Origin: JAWKJY01 sp041393535
GTDB taxonomy: Bacteria > Actinomycetota > Thermoleophilia > Gaiellales > Gaiellaceae
DNA length: 64,000 bases
Assembly (NCBI GenBank): GCA_041393535.1
Contig: JAWKJY010000001.1
Location: 248,001-312,000 of the forward strand
Direction: 5' to 3'
Part shown: positions 40,100 to 48,191 of the stretch, one piece after another
How positions within the stretch are numbered: the first letter of the stretch is position 1
How the letters are laid out: each line of letters opens with the position of its first letter
Notes under the pieces: model-generated
What the model was told of the DNA's origin: nothing
Databases searched by the model: none
The model's input: the letters and a program-made list of their open reading frames with translations, nothing else
Made by a program: the position numbers and the translations under genes

Positions 40100-40398
40100 G
40101 CATCGGTCTCGATCCTCGCCAGGTCCTGCTCGCGCCCGTCGTGTCGGAGAAGAGCTACTCGCTGATCGAGGACAACAAGTACTCGTTCCGCGTCCACGAC
40201 AAGGCGCACAAGACGCAGGTCCGCCAGGCCGTCGAGCTCCTGTTCGACGTCAAGGTCGAAGGCGTCAACATCGTGAAGGTCAAGCCGAAGCCGAAGCGCC
40301 GCGGGATCCACCGCGGGCAGCGGCAGGGGTGGAAGAAGGCGATCGTCAAGCTCCGCGAGGGCGACACGATCGAGATCTTCGAGGGAGCGTCGATCTAG
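40096..40398 (+). CDS. rplW: 50S ribosomal protein L23 (uL23)
   Basis: The 100-residue protein (LAPVVSEKSYSLIEDNKYSF, KVKPKPKRRGIHRGQRQGWK) sits at the tunnel exit and is the dock for trigger factor and SRP. It overlaps rplD by four bases and ends three bases before rplB. Confidence 0.96.
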   Translation: MSIGLDPRQVLLAPVVSEKSYSLIEDNKYSFRVHDKAHKTQVRQAVELLFDVKVEGVNIVKVKPKPKRRGIHRGQRQGWKKAIVKLREGDTIEIFEGASI

Positions 40399-40401
40399 GC
40401 C

Positions 40402-41241
40402 ATGGCGATTCGCAAGTACAAGCCGACGAGCCCGGGCCGCCGCTTCCGGTCGGTCTCCGCGTTCGACGACATCACCAAGAGCGAGCCCGAGAAGAGCCTG
40501 CTCGCGCCGCTGAAGAACACCGGCGGCCGCAATGCCTACGGGCGCATCACGACGCGCCACCAGGGCGGCGGGCACAAGCGGCGCTACCGCATCATCGACT
40601 TCAAGCGGACGAAGGACGGCGTGCCGGCGAGGGTCGCGGCGATCGAGTACGACCCGAACCGCTCGGCGCGCATCGCGCTGCTCCACTACGCCGACGGCGC
40701 GAAGTCGTACATCCTCGCGCCCGCACGGCTCGAGGTCGGCCAGGTCGTCGAGTCGGGCGCCGGCGCGGACATCCGCCCCGGCAACGCCCTGCCGCTGACG
40801 AACATCCCGGTCGGCACCGTGATCCACAACATCGAGCTGCGCCCCGGCAAGGGCGGGCAGATCGCGCGCAGCGCGGGCTCGTCCGTCCAGCTGGTCGGCA
40901 AGGACGGCGACTACGCCATCGTGCGCCTGCCGTCCGGCGAGATCCGGCGCGTGCAGCTCACCTGTCGCGCGACGGTGGGCCAGGTCGGCAACGTCGACCA
41001 CCAGAACGTCTCGGGCGGCAAGGCCGGCCGCAGCCGCTGGCTCGGCAAGCGCCCGTCCGTCCGCGGCACCGCGATGAACCCCGTCGACCACCCGCACGGC
41101 GGTGGCGAGGGCAAGTCGAAGGGCAACCTCCCCGTCACCCCGTGGGGCGTTCCGACCCTCGGCAAGCGGACGCGGAAGAAGCACAAGGAGTCCGACAAGC
41201 TGATCATCCGCGGCCGGCGCCGCGGTCGCGAGAGGCGCTAG
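40402..41241 (+). CDS. rplB: 50S ribosomal protein L2 (uL2)
   Basis: The 279-residue protein has the L2 landmarks GRITTRHQGGGHKRRYRIID and the universally conserved MNPVDHPHGGGEG with the His near the peptidyl-transferase centre. The length is typical. rpsS follows after 14 bases. Confidence 0.98.
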   Translation: MAIRKYKPTSPGRRFRSVSAFDDITKSEPEKSLLAPLKNTGGRNAYGRITTRHQGGGHKRRYRIIDFKRTKDGVPARVAAIEYDPNRSARIALLHYADGAKSYILAPARLEVGQVVESGAGADIRPGNALPLTNIPVGTVIHNIELRPGKGGQIARSAGSSVQLVGKDGDYAIVRLPSGEIRRVQLTCRATVGQVGNVDHQNVSGGKAGRSRWLGKRPSVRGTAMNPVDHPHGGGEGKSKGNLPVTPWGVPTLGKRTRKKHKESDKLIIRGRRRGRERR

Positions 41242-41255
41242 GGGGCTAGAGGTCG

Positions 41256-41540
41256 ATGTCGCGATCGAGCAAGAAGGGGCCGTTCGTGGAGGAGCGCCTG
41301 CTGGCGCGGGTCGAGGCCATGAACGCGTCCGGCGAGAAGAAGATCGTCCGCACGTGGTCCCGCACGTCCACGATCTTCCCGGAGATGCTGGGCCACACCA
41401 TCGCGGTCCACGATGGCCGGAAGCACGTGCCCGTGTTCGTCACGGAGTCGATGGTCGGCCACAAGCTCGGCGAGTTCGCGCCGACGCGGCTGTTCCGCGG
41501 TCACGCTGGTGATCGCCAGACGCAGGTGAAGCGGCGATAG
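41256..41540 (+). CDS. rpsS: 30S ribosomal protein S19 (uS19)
   Basis: The 94-residue protein (SRSSKKGPFVEERLLARVEA, KTWSRTSTIFPEM type core, RLFRGHAGDRQTQVKRR end) lies in the 30S head next to S13. Its stop shares one base with the rplV GTG start. Confidence 0.97.
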   Translation: MSRSSKKGPFVEERLLARVEAMNASGEKKIVRTWSRTSTIFPEMLGHTIAVHDGRKHVPVFVTESMVGHKLGEFAPTRLFRGHAGDRQTQVKRR

Positions 41541-42325
41541 TGGCTGCCGTCGAGACCCCCATCGAGGTGCGCGCGGAGGCCCGCTACGTCCGGGCGACGC
41601 CGCGCAAGGCGAAGCTCGTCGTGGACGAGATCCGCGGCCTCAGCGTCCCCGAGGCGCGCACCGTGCTGGCCTTCATGGCCCGCGCCGCCGCGCGCGACGT
41701 GGAGAAGGTGCTGGCGTCGGCCGTGGCGAACGCCGAGGCGAACAACGGCCTGGACGGCGACGAGCTCGTGATCTCGGCCGCCTACGTGGACGAGGGCCCG
41801 ACGCTCAAGCGGTGGAAGGCCCGGGCGCGCGGTCGCGTCGGGCGGATCCGCAAGCGCACGTGCCACATCACGATCAAGGTCAGCCCCGGGCCCGACGCCC
41901 CCGCCGCGCAGCCGGCCGGCCGCCCGACGCGCCGCGGCGCGCAGGCGACCGAGGCGCCGGCCCCCGCGACGGGCCAGGCCGCCGCGAGCGACGAGGCGCC
42001 GGCCGAGGAGGCGAAGCCGAAGCGCAGCCGCGCGAAGGCCGCGCCGCCCGCCGAGGCGGCCGCGCCGGCCACGGAGGCCGTCGAATCCGAGGCCGCGCCC
42101 GAGGACGCGCCGGTCGCCGACGAGGCCCCGGTGGAGGAGCCGGCCGCCGACGCCGCGGAGCCCGCTGCCGAGGAGGCGCCCGCCGCCGAGGCCGAGGAGC
42201 CGGCCGCCGAGGCCGAGGAGCCGGCCGCCGAGGCCGAGGAGCCGGCCGCCGAGGCCGAGACCGAGTCGGACGCACCGGCCGAGGCCGAGGGCGAGGGCGA
42301 GACGTCCCGGGAGGGAGACAGCTAG
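41540..42325 (+). CDS. rplV: 50S ribosomal protein L22 (uL22) with long acidic C-terminal tail
   Basis: Residues 1-115 are a standard uL22 (ARYVRATPRKAKLVVDEIRG, and KRWKARARGRVGRIRKRTCH in the tunnel loop region). After about residue 116 the protein continues for about 145 residues of Ala/Glu/Pro text with a short basic patch (KPKRSRAKAAPP). The family is usually 110-130 residues, so at 261 it is more than twice the normal size. The tail should lie outside the tunnel exit. The stop shares one base with the rpsC start. Confidence 0.96.
   Translation: MAAVETPIEVRAEARYVRATPRKAKLVVDEIRGLSVPEARTVLAFMARAAARDVEKVLASAVANAEANNGLDGDELVISAAYVDEGPTLKRWKARARGRVGRIRKRTCHITIKVSPGPDAPAAQPAGRPTRRGAQATEAPAPATGQAAASDEAPAEEAKPKRSRAKAAPPAEAAAPATEAVESEAAPEDAPVADEAPVEEPAADAAEPAAEEAPAAEAEEPAAEAEEPAAEAEEPAAEAETESDAPAEAEGEGETSREGDS
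42182..42262 (+). repeat. tandem 18-base repeat in rplV tail
   Basis: GAGGCCGAGGAGCCGGCC-type units of 21 bases (encoding AEEPAAE) are repeated about four times in a row inside the rplV extension. The repeats are in frame and could expand or contract without breaking the frame. Confidence 0.7.
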
Positions 42326-43336
42326 TGGGTCAGAAGGTTCATCCGGGCGGCCTCCGGGTCGGGATCATCCACGACTGGAAGTCCAACTGGTACACGGGCA
42401 CGAAGGACTTCCCGGCGTACCTGCTCGAGGACATCCGGATCCGCGAGCACATCTACCGCAAGCTCAGCCACGCGGGCCTGTCGGACATCCGCATCCAGAA
42501 GGACAAGCAGCGGATCACGATCGACATCTTCACCGCCCGCCCCGGCATCGTCATCGGCAAGTCGGGCTCCGAGGTCGACGCGCTGCGCCGCGAGGTGCAC
42601 GCGCTGACCAAGAAGAACGTCCACATCAACATCAACGAGATCAAGCGGCCCGAGCTCGACGCGAAGCTCGTCGCGCAGTCGGTCGCCGAGCAGCTGCAGA
42701 ACCGCGTCAGCTTCCGGCGCGCGATGAAGCGGTCGCTCGCGTCGGCGATGCGGTCGGGCGCGCAGGGCGTGAAGATCATGTGCGGCGGCCGCCTGGGCGG
42801 CGCCGAGATGTCCCGCTCGGAGACGTACTCGGAGGGTCGCGTGCCGCTGCACACGCTGCGCGCGGACATCGACTACGGCTTCGCCGAGGCGCGGACGACC
42901 TTCGGCCGCATCGGCGTGAAGGTCTGGATCAACAAGGGCGAGATCATGCCCGCGGGCTACGAGGGCATCGGCGATCGCGCCGGCGCCGCCGGCCGGCTGG
43001 GCGAGCAGGACCAGGCCCGCCGCCTCGGCGCGCGGGAGCGCGAGGGCCTCGGGCGCGAGCGCGAGCGCGGGCGCAGCGGCCCGGTCGACCGCGAGGGCCT
43101 CGGCCCCGTGCGGTCGCGCCGGCGCGGCCCGGGCGGCGGTCGCGGGCGCGAGGCCGCGCCCCGGCGGCGGCGGTGGTGGCGGCGGCGGCCAGCAGGGCCA
43201 GTCGCAGGGCCAGGGCCAGTCGCAGGGCAACCAGGGCCAGGGCCAGGGCCAGGGTCAGGGCGGCACGCCGCCCGACTCGCGCCCGGCCGAGCCGCCGGCC
43301 GCGAAGCCGCAGGAGCCGCAGGGGGGTGAGAGCTGA
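42325..43336 (+). CDS. rpsC: 30S ribosomal protein S3 (uS3) with Arg- and Gly/Gln-rich tail, one frameshift
   Basis: Residues 1-215 are uS3 (GQKVHPGGLRVGIIHDWKSN, the KH motif VIGKSGSEVDALRREVHALT, and YGFAEARTTFGRIGVKVWIN). The tail first repeats RxREGLGRERERGR and then, in a shifted frame, GQQGQSQGQGQSQGNQGQGQ. The shift comes from one extra C in the run 43159-43162. Corrected, the gene ends at TGA 43334-43336 and overlaps the rplP ATG, like the other junctions of this operon; uncorrected it stops at 43329 after Arg/Trp-rich nonsense. The protein would be about 336 residues, over 100 more than usual. Confidence 0.93.
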
Positions 43337-43761
43337 TGTTGCTGCCGCGCAGGACGAAGTTCCGTCGTCATCACCGCGGGCACCGGCGCGGGCTCTCCAA
43401 GGGCCAGCAGCAGGTCAACTTCGGCGACTACGGGCTCAAGGCGCTCGAGGCGGGCTGGGTGACCAACCGGCAGATCGAGGCGGCCCGTGTCGCGATGACC
43501 CGCCGCATCCGCCGCGGCGGCAAGGTGTGGATCAACCTCTTCCCGGACAAGCCCGTGACGAAGAAGCCCGCCGAGACCCGCATGGGCTCGGGCAAGGGCT
43601 CGCCGGAGTACTGGGTCGCGGTCGTGAAGCCCGGTCGCGTGATGTTCGAGCTCTCCGGCGTGCCGGAGCCGCTCGCCCGCGAGGCCATGCGGCTGGCCGC
43701 GATGAAGCTGCCGGTCAAGACGAAGTTCGTGAAGCGGGAGAGTGATCTCTTTGAGGGCTAG
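43336..43761 (+). CDS. rplP: 50S ribosomal protein L16 (uL16)
   Basis: The 141-residue protein (LLPRRTKFRRHHRGHRRGLS, GGKVWINLFPDKPVTKKPAE, MGSGKGSPEYWVAVVKPGRV) organises the A-site finger region of the 50S. It starts in the rpsC stop and overlaps the start of rpmC. Confidence 0.98.
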   Translation: MLLPRRTKFRRHHRGHRRGLSKGQQQVNFGDYGLKALEAGWVTNRQIEAARVAMTRRIRRGGKVWINLFPDKPVTKKPAETRMGSGKGSPEYWVAVVKPGRVMFELSGVPEPLAREAMRLAAMKLPVKTKFVKRESDLFEG

Positions 43762-43954
43762 TGAGCTGCGCGAGCTCTCGAACGACGACCTCGCCAAGCG
43801 GCTCGCCGAGCGTCGCGAGGAGCTCTTCAACCTGCGCTTCCAGGCAGCGACCGGTGCCCTCGAGAACACGGCCCGACTCGGCGTGACGAAGCGCGAGATC
43901 GCCCGGATCCTGACGATCCAGAGCGAGCGGGCGTACGACCTTGAGAGAAGGTAA
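43751..43954 (+). CDS. rpmC: 50S ribosomal protein L29 (uL29)
   Basis: The protein RASELRELSNDDLAKRLAER and onwards is the two-helix uL29 at the tunnel exit. I choose TTG 43751 (67 residues, starting M-R-A-S-E-L) because GGGAG at 43736 is 10 bases upstream; a GTG at 43742 would be only two bases from it. Either way it overlaps the end of rplP. Confidence 0.93.
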   Translation: MRASELRELSNDDLAKRLAERREELFNLRFQAATGALENTARLGVTKREIARILTIQSERAYDLERR

Positions 43955-43961
43955 GAGGTAG

Positions 43962-44576
43962 ATGGCGCGAGCGAGACGACAGGATCCCGAGGCCCAGGAG
44001 CCCACGGGCGAGCAGCCGGCCGAGCCGGTGGAGCCGACGGAGGCCGCGGAGCCGGCCGCCGAGGCCGACGCGCCCCAGCCCGAGGTCGAGGAGGCGGCGC
44101 CCGCCGCCGACGAGGCACCCGCCGGGGAGCCGGCCGCCGAGGAGGCGCCCGCCGCCGAGGCCGACGCTGCCGAGGCCACCCCGGCCGAGAAGAAGGCCCC
44201 CGCCCGGCGGACGGCGGCGAAGAAGGCCGCCGAGAAGCCCGCCGCGAAGCCGGCGGCGAAGAAGGCCCCCGCCAAGAAGGCGGCCGAGCGCAAGCCGATC
44301 GTGCGGCTGCCGAAGCCCGAGCACGAGCGCGGCATGCGCAAGGAGCGCCGCGGCGTGGTCGTGTCCGCCGGCATGGACAAGACGATCGTGGTCAAGGTGG
44401 AGACCGCCCAGCCGCACCCGCGGTACAAGAAGGTCGTCCGCCGCTCGCGCAAGTTCCACGCGCACGACGAGCAGAACGCCGCGAAGGTCGGCGACGTGGT
44501 CGCGATCGTCGAGACGCGGCCGCTGTCCAAGACCAAGACCTGGCGCCTCACGCGGATCCTGGAGGTGGCCAAGTGA
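43962..44576 (+). CDS. rpsQ: 30S ribosomal protein S17 (uS17) with acidic and H1-like basic N-terminal extension
   Basis: The S17 OB-fold core lies only at residues 124-204 (MRKERRGVVVSAGMDKTIVV, HPRYKKVVRRSRKFHAHDEQ). Before it come about 75 residues of Glu/Ala/Pro text and then about 40 residues of Ala/Lys/Pro repeats (KKAPARRTAAKKAAEKPAAK) that resemble the tail of histone H1 and of some actinobacterial nucleoid proteins. Normal S17 is 80-90 residues. The ATG at 43962 is the only start in frame close to rpmC, and the frame is open throughout. It overlaps rplN by four bases. Confidence 0.94.
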   Translation: MARARRQDPEAQEPTGEQPAEPVEPTEAAEPAAEADAPQPEVEEAAPAADEAPAGEPAAEEAPAAEADAAEATPAEKKAPARRTAAKKAAEKPAAKPAAKKAPAKKAAERKPIVRLPKPEHERGMRKERRGVVVSAGMDKTIVVKVETAQPHPRYKKVVRRSRKFHAHDEQNAAKVGDVVAIVETRPLSKTKTWRLTRILEVAK

Positions 44577-44941
44577 TCCAGCAGGAGTCCCGGCTGCGCG
44601 TCGCCGACAACACGGGCGCCCGAGAGCTCCTGTGCATCCGCGTGCTCGGCGGGTCGCACCGGCGCTATGCGCACGTCGGCGACGTCATCGTCGGAACCGT
44701 CAAGGCGGCGACGCCCCAGGGCAGCGTGAAGAAGGGCGACGTGGTCCGCGCGGTCGTCGTGCGGACGAAGAAGCCGTTCAAGCGCGAGGACGGGACGACG
44801 ATCGCGTTCGACGAGAACGCCGCGGTGATCATCGACAAGGCGCTGAACCCGCGCGGCACCCGCATCTTCGGGCCGGTCGCGCGCGAGCTCCGCGAGAAGA
44901 ACTTCATGAAGATCGTCAGCCTCGCGCCGGAGGTGCTCTAG
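44573..44941 (+). CDS. rplN: 50S ribosomal protein L14 (uL14)
   Basis: The 122-residue protein (MIQQESRLRVADNTGARELL, GDVVRAVVVRTKKPFKREDG, NPRGTRIFGPVARELREKNF) lies at the subunit interface. GTG 44573 overlaps the rpsQ stop (GTGA). The next gene starts right after its TAG. Confidence 0.98.
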   Translation: MIQQESRLRVADNTGARELLCIRVLGGSHRRYAHVGDVIVGTVKAATPQGSVKKGDVVRAVVVRTKKPFKREDGTTIAFDENAAVIIDKALNPRGTRIFGPVARELREKNFMKIVSLAPEVL

Positions 44942-45340
44942 ATGCCGCCCCGCGCGAAGCCCGTCGCCCCGCCGAAGCCGATGAAGATCCGCAAGGGCGA
45001 CACGGTCGAGATCATCGCCGGCAAGGACAAGGGCAAGCAGGGCACGGTCATCGAGGCGCGCCCGCGCGAGAAGCGCGTGATCGTCGAGAACCTGAACGTG
45101 GTCAAGCGCCACCGGCGCCCGCGGCCCATCCGCGACTCCGGTCGCATGGGCACCCCGCAGATCCTGCCGGGCGGCGTCTTCGAGATCGCGGCCCCGGTGC
45201 CCGTCTCGAACGTCATGCTCGTCTGCCCCGCCTGCAACCAGCTGACCCGGATCGGGTACGCCTTCAAGGAGGGCCAGGGCGGCACGATCAAGGTCCGCGT
45301 GTGCAAGCGCCCGGGGTGCGGGCAGGAGGTCGATCGGTGA
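44942..45340 (+). CDS. rplX: 50S ribosomal protein L24 (uL24)
   Basis: The protein has the KOW motif KIRKGDTVEIIAGKDKGKQG and a C-terminal zinc ribbon (CPAC, then CKRPGCG). ATG 44942 lies directly after the rplN stop and gives 132 residues; an internal ATG at 44981 would give the shorter common start MKIRKGD. It is an assembly initiator of the 50S. It overlaps rplE by four bases. Confidence 0.95.
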   Translation: MPPRAKPVAPPKPMKIRKGDTVEIIAGKDKGKQGTVIEARPREKRVIVENLNVVKRHRRPRPIRDSGRMGTPQILPGGVFEIAAPVPVSNVMLVCPACNQLTRIGYAFKEGQGGTIKVRVCKRPGCGQEVDR

Positions 45341-45903
45341 GCGGCGACACGAACGGCTACTCGCCGCGCCTGAAGGATCGGTACGACAACGAGATCCGCT
45401 CCAGGTTGAAGGACGAGCTCGGCGTCAAGTCGATCATGCAGGTCCCCCGGATCGAGAAGATCACGCTCTCCATGGGCGTGGGCGAGGCGAAGACGAACGC
45501 CAAGGCGCTCGACCAGGCGATCGAGGAGCTGACGATCATCGCCGGCCAGCGCGCCCAGGTGCGCCGGGCCCGCAAGTCGATCGCCGGCTTCAAGATCCGC
45601 GACGGCATGCCGATCGGCGCGAAGGTCACCCTCCGCGGCGCGCGCATGTACGAGTTCCTCGACCGGCTCGTCACGATCGCGCTCCCGCGCATCCGCGACT
45701 TCCGCGGCCTGTCCCCGGCGAGCTTCGACGGGCGCGGCAACTACTCGCTGGGCGTGCGCGAGCAGATCATCTTCCCCGAGATCGACTACGACGACGTCGA
45801 CGTGGTACGGGGCTTCAACGTCACGATCACGACCACGGCCGCCACGGACGCCGAGGCCAGGGAGCTCCTGCGCCACTTCGGCCTCCCGTTCCGCGCGAAC
45901 TGA
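45337..45903 (+). CDS. rplE: 50S ribosomal protein L5 (uL5)
   Basis: The 188-residue protein (YSPRLKDRYDNEIRSRLKDE, RARKSIAGFKIRDGMPIGAK, FRGLSPASFDGRGNYSLGVR) binds 5S rRNA. GTG 45337 lies inside the rplX stop. rpsZ follows after 11 bases. Confidence 0.98.
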   Translation: MSGDTNGYSPRLKDRYDNEIRSRLKDELGVKSIMQVPRIEKITLSMGVGEAKTNAKALDQAIEELTIIAGQRAQVRRARKSIAGFKIRDGMPIGAKVTLRGARMYEFLDRLVTIALPRIRDFRGLSPASFDGRGNYSLGVREQIIFPEIDYDDVDVVRGFNVTITTTAATDAEARELLRHFGLPFRAN

Positions 45904-45914
45904 CGAGGAGATAC

Positions 45915-46100
45915 ATGGCCAAGAAGAGCCTGATCGCGAAGGCCGCCCGGCCGTCGAAGTACAAGACGCGGCAGTACACGCGCTGCAACAAGTGCGGCCG
46001 TCCACGCGCCGTGTACAAGAAGTTCGGGCTGTGCCGGATCTGCCTTCGCCAGCTCGCGCACGACGGCGTCATCCCCGGCATGACGAAGAGCTCCTGGTGA
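45915..46100 (+). CDS. rpsZ: 30S ribosomal protein S14 type Z (uS14, zinc form)
   Basis: The 61-residue protein has the two zinc CxxC motifs (CNKC and CRIC) and the ending IPGMTKSSW of the short zinc-binding S14. A GAGGAG lies ahead of the ATG. Confidence 0.98.
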   Translation: MAKKSLIAKAARPSKYKTRQYTRCNKCGRPRAVYKKFGLCRICLRQLAHDGVIPGMTKSSW

Positions 46101-46136
46101 GTCGATGACGACGTCCACCCTCGACACCCTGCGCCC

Positions 46137-46532
46137 ATGCTGACCGATCCCGTCGCCGACATGCTCACCCGCATCCGGAACGCGAATCGTGCGCTCCACG
46201 AGCGCACGGAGATGCCGACCTCCCGGATCAAGGTGGAGATCGCCCGCCTCCTCAAGGAGGAGGGGTACATCAAGGACTACGAGGTCGTGAAGGGCGAGAG
46301 CTTCGACACCCTCGTGATCGAGCTGAAGTACGGCTCGAACCGCGAGCGCATCATCACCGACCTCAAGCGGGTCTCCAAGCCGGGCCGGCGGATCTACGCC
46401 GGCAAGGACCGCCTGCCGCGCGTGCTGGGTGGCATGGGCACCGCGATCCTCTCCACGTCGCGCGGCGTCGTCACGAGCCGCAAGGCGCAGGAGCTCGGGA
46501 TCGGCGGCGAGGTCATCTGCTTCGTCTGGTGA
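46137..46532 (+). CDS. rpsH: 30S ribosomal protein S8 (uS8)
   Basis: The 131-residue protein (LTDPVADMLTRIRNANRALH, and STSRGVVTSRKAQELGIGGE at the C-terminus) is S8. No clear ribosome-binding site precedes ATG 46137. Confidence 0.97.
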   Translation: MLTDPVADMLTRIRNANRALHERTEMPTSRIKVEIARLLKEEGYIKDYEVVKGESFDTLVIELKYGSNRERIITDLKRVSKPGRRIYAGKDRLPRVLGGMGTAILSTSRGVVTSRKAQELGIGGEVICFVW

Positions 46533-46602
46533 CCTCCGTCACGAGCACGACGCTTCGCTACGATCATCAGCCGCACCTGGCTACGGAAGAAACGACACGA
46601 CA

Positions 46603-47136
46603 TTGAGCCGCATCGGAAGAAAGCCAATTCCCGTCCCCTCCGGGGTCGAGGTCTCGATCGCACCGGGACGCGTTCGCGTGACCGGGCCGCTCGGCGCGCT
46701 CGAGCAGCAGGTGCCGCAGCGCATCGCGATCGAGCAGCAGGACGGCGAGCTCGTGGTCTCGCGCCCGACCGACCGGGGCCCCGACCGGGCGCTCCACGGG
46801 CTGACCCGCACGCTCGTCGCGAACATGGTCGAGGGCGTCACCAAGGGCTTCGAGAAGCGGCTCGAGATCCAGGGCGTCGGCTACCGCGCGAACCAGAAGG
46901 GCGAGGCGCTCGAGTTCGCGCTCGGCTTCTCGCACCCGGTCACCGTGGAGCCGCCCCCGGGGATCAGCTTCGAGGTGCCCCAGCCGACGATCGTCGTCGT
47001 CAAGGGGATCGACAAGCAGCAGGTCGGCCAGGTCGCCGCGAACATCCGCTCGATCCGGCCTCCCGAGCCGTACAAGGGCAAGGGCATCAGGTACTCCGGC
47101 GAGCACGTTCGCCGCAAGGTCGGGAAGAGGGCGTAG
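46603..47136 (+). CDS. rplF: 50S ribosomal protein L6 (uL6)
   Basis: The 177-residue protein (SRIGRKPIPVPSGVEVSIAP, EIQGVGYRANQKGEALEFAL, IRSIRPPEPYKGKGIRYSGE) starts at a TTG, 70 bases after rpsH. The spacer holds a TACGAT that could be an internal promoter. Confidence 0.97.
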   Translation: MSRIGRKPIPVPSGVEVSIAPGRVRVTGPLGALEQQVPQRIAIEQQDGELVVSRPTDRGPDRALHGLTRTLVANMVEGVTKGFEKRLEIQGVGYRANQKGEALEFALGFSHPVTVEPPPGISFEVPQPTIVVVKGIDKQQVGQVAANIRSIRPPEPYKGKGIRYSGEHVRRKVGKRA

Positions 47137-47138
47137 CG

Positions 47139-47498
47139 ATGGCCACTGCCACGAGACACGAGCTGCGGGCGCGGCGCCACCGCCGCGTGCGCCTGAAGAT
47201 CCAGGGGACCGCCGAGCGGCCGCGCCTCGCGGTGTTCCGCTCGAACCGGGGCGTCTTCGCGCAGCTGATCGACGACCGCGCCGGCCGGACGCTCGCGTCC
47301 GCCGACTGGCTCGCGGTCAGGACCGCCGGGGACGCCGGCTCAAAGACGGAGCAGGCCGCTGCCGTCGGGCGGCTGCTCGCCGAGCGGGCCAGGGCGGCGG
47401 GCGTCGAGGAGGTCGTGTTCGATCGGGGCGGGTACCTGTACCACGGTCGCGTCAAGGCGCTCGCCGACGCCGCGCGAGAGGGAGGACTGAGGTTTTGA
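47139..47498 (+). CDS. rplR: 50S ribosomal protein L18 (uL18)
   Basis: The 119-residue protein (RARRHRRVRLKIQGTAERPR, VVFDRGGYLYHGRVKALADA) binds 5S rRNA with L5. It starts two bases after rplF and overlaps rpsE by four bases. Confidence 0.97.
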   Translation: MATATRHELRARRHRRVRLKIQGTAERPRLAVFRSNRGVFAQLIDDRAGRTLASADWLAVRTAGDAGSKTEQAAAVGRLLAERARAAGVEEVVFDRGGYLYHGRVKALADAAREGGLRF

Positions 47499-48043
47499 GC
47501 GCCACCGAGGCGATCGAGCAGCGCGAGCTCAAGGAGCGCGTCGTCGAGATCAACCGCGTCGCCAAGGTCGTCAAGGGCGGCCGGCGGTTCTCCTTCACCG
47601 CGCTCGTCGTCATCGGCGACGAGGTCGACCGGGTCGGCGTCGGCTACGGCAAGGCCCGCGAGGTCCCGCTCGCGATCTCCAAGGCCGTGGACGACGCGAA
47701 GAAGAACCTCTTCACGGTCCCCAAGCACGGGGCGACGATCACCCACGAGGTGCTCGGCGAGTTCGACGCCGCGCGGGTGCTGCTGCGCCCGGCGAGCCCC
47801 GGCACCGGGGTCATCGCGGGCGGCGGCGTCCGCGCCGTGCTCGAGCTGGCCGGGATCCGCGACATCCTCGCGAAGAGCCTCGGCACGACCAATCCCATCA
47901 ACATGCTCAAGGCGACCGTCGACGCGCTCAAGCACCTGAAGCGACCCGAGGATGTCGCGAAGGCGCGCGGCAAGGCGATCGAGGACGTCCTGACGATCCG
48001 GAGGCGAGATGGCCAGGCGGCTGAGGATCACGCAAACGCGTAG
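47495..48043 (+). CDS. rpsE: 30S ribosomal protein S5 (uS5)
   Basis: The 182-residue protein has the double-stranded RNA-binding part (LKERVVEINRVAKVVKGGRR) and the C-terminal part (VLLRPASPGTGVIAGGGVRA). TTG 47495 overlaps rplR. Its stop lies 35 bases inside rpmD, an unusually long overlap for this operon. Confidence 0.97.
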   Translation: MSATEAIEQRELKERVVEINRVAKVVKGGRRFSFTALVVIGDEVDRVGVGYGKAREVPLAISKAVDDAKKNLFTVPKHGATITHEVLGEFDAARVLLRPASPGTGVIAGGGVRAVLELAGIRDILAKSLGTTNPINMLKATVDALKHLKRPEDVAKARGKAIEDVLTIRRRDGQAAEDHANA

Positions 48044-48191
48044 CCAGATCGGCCAGTCGGAGAAGCACCGCGGCACGCTGCGGGCGCTCGGGCTGGGTCG
48101 GATCGGGCGCTCGGTGGAGCGCGACGAGACCCCTGACACGCTGGGTATGCTCCGCAAGGTGCGTCACCTCGTGCGGATCGAGGAGGCGTGA
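48009..48191 (+). CDS. rpmD: 50S ribosomal protein L30 (uL30)
   Basis: The 60-residue protein (RRLRITQTRSQIGQSEKHRG, LGLGRIGRSVERDETPDTLG) is L30. Its start is inside rpsE. It overlaps rplO by four bases (GTGA). Confidence 0.95.
   Translation: MARRLRITQTRSQIGQSEKHRGTLRALGLGRIGRSVERDETPDTLGMLRKVRHLVRIEEA

Noticed and set aside
42182..42262. Short regular repeats in rplV as a CRISPR array
   Set aside because: The units are contiguous, in frame, and have no spacers; they encode AEEPAAE repeats.
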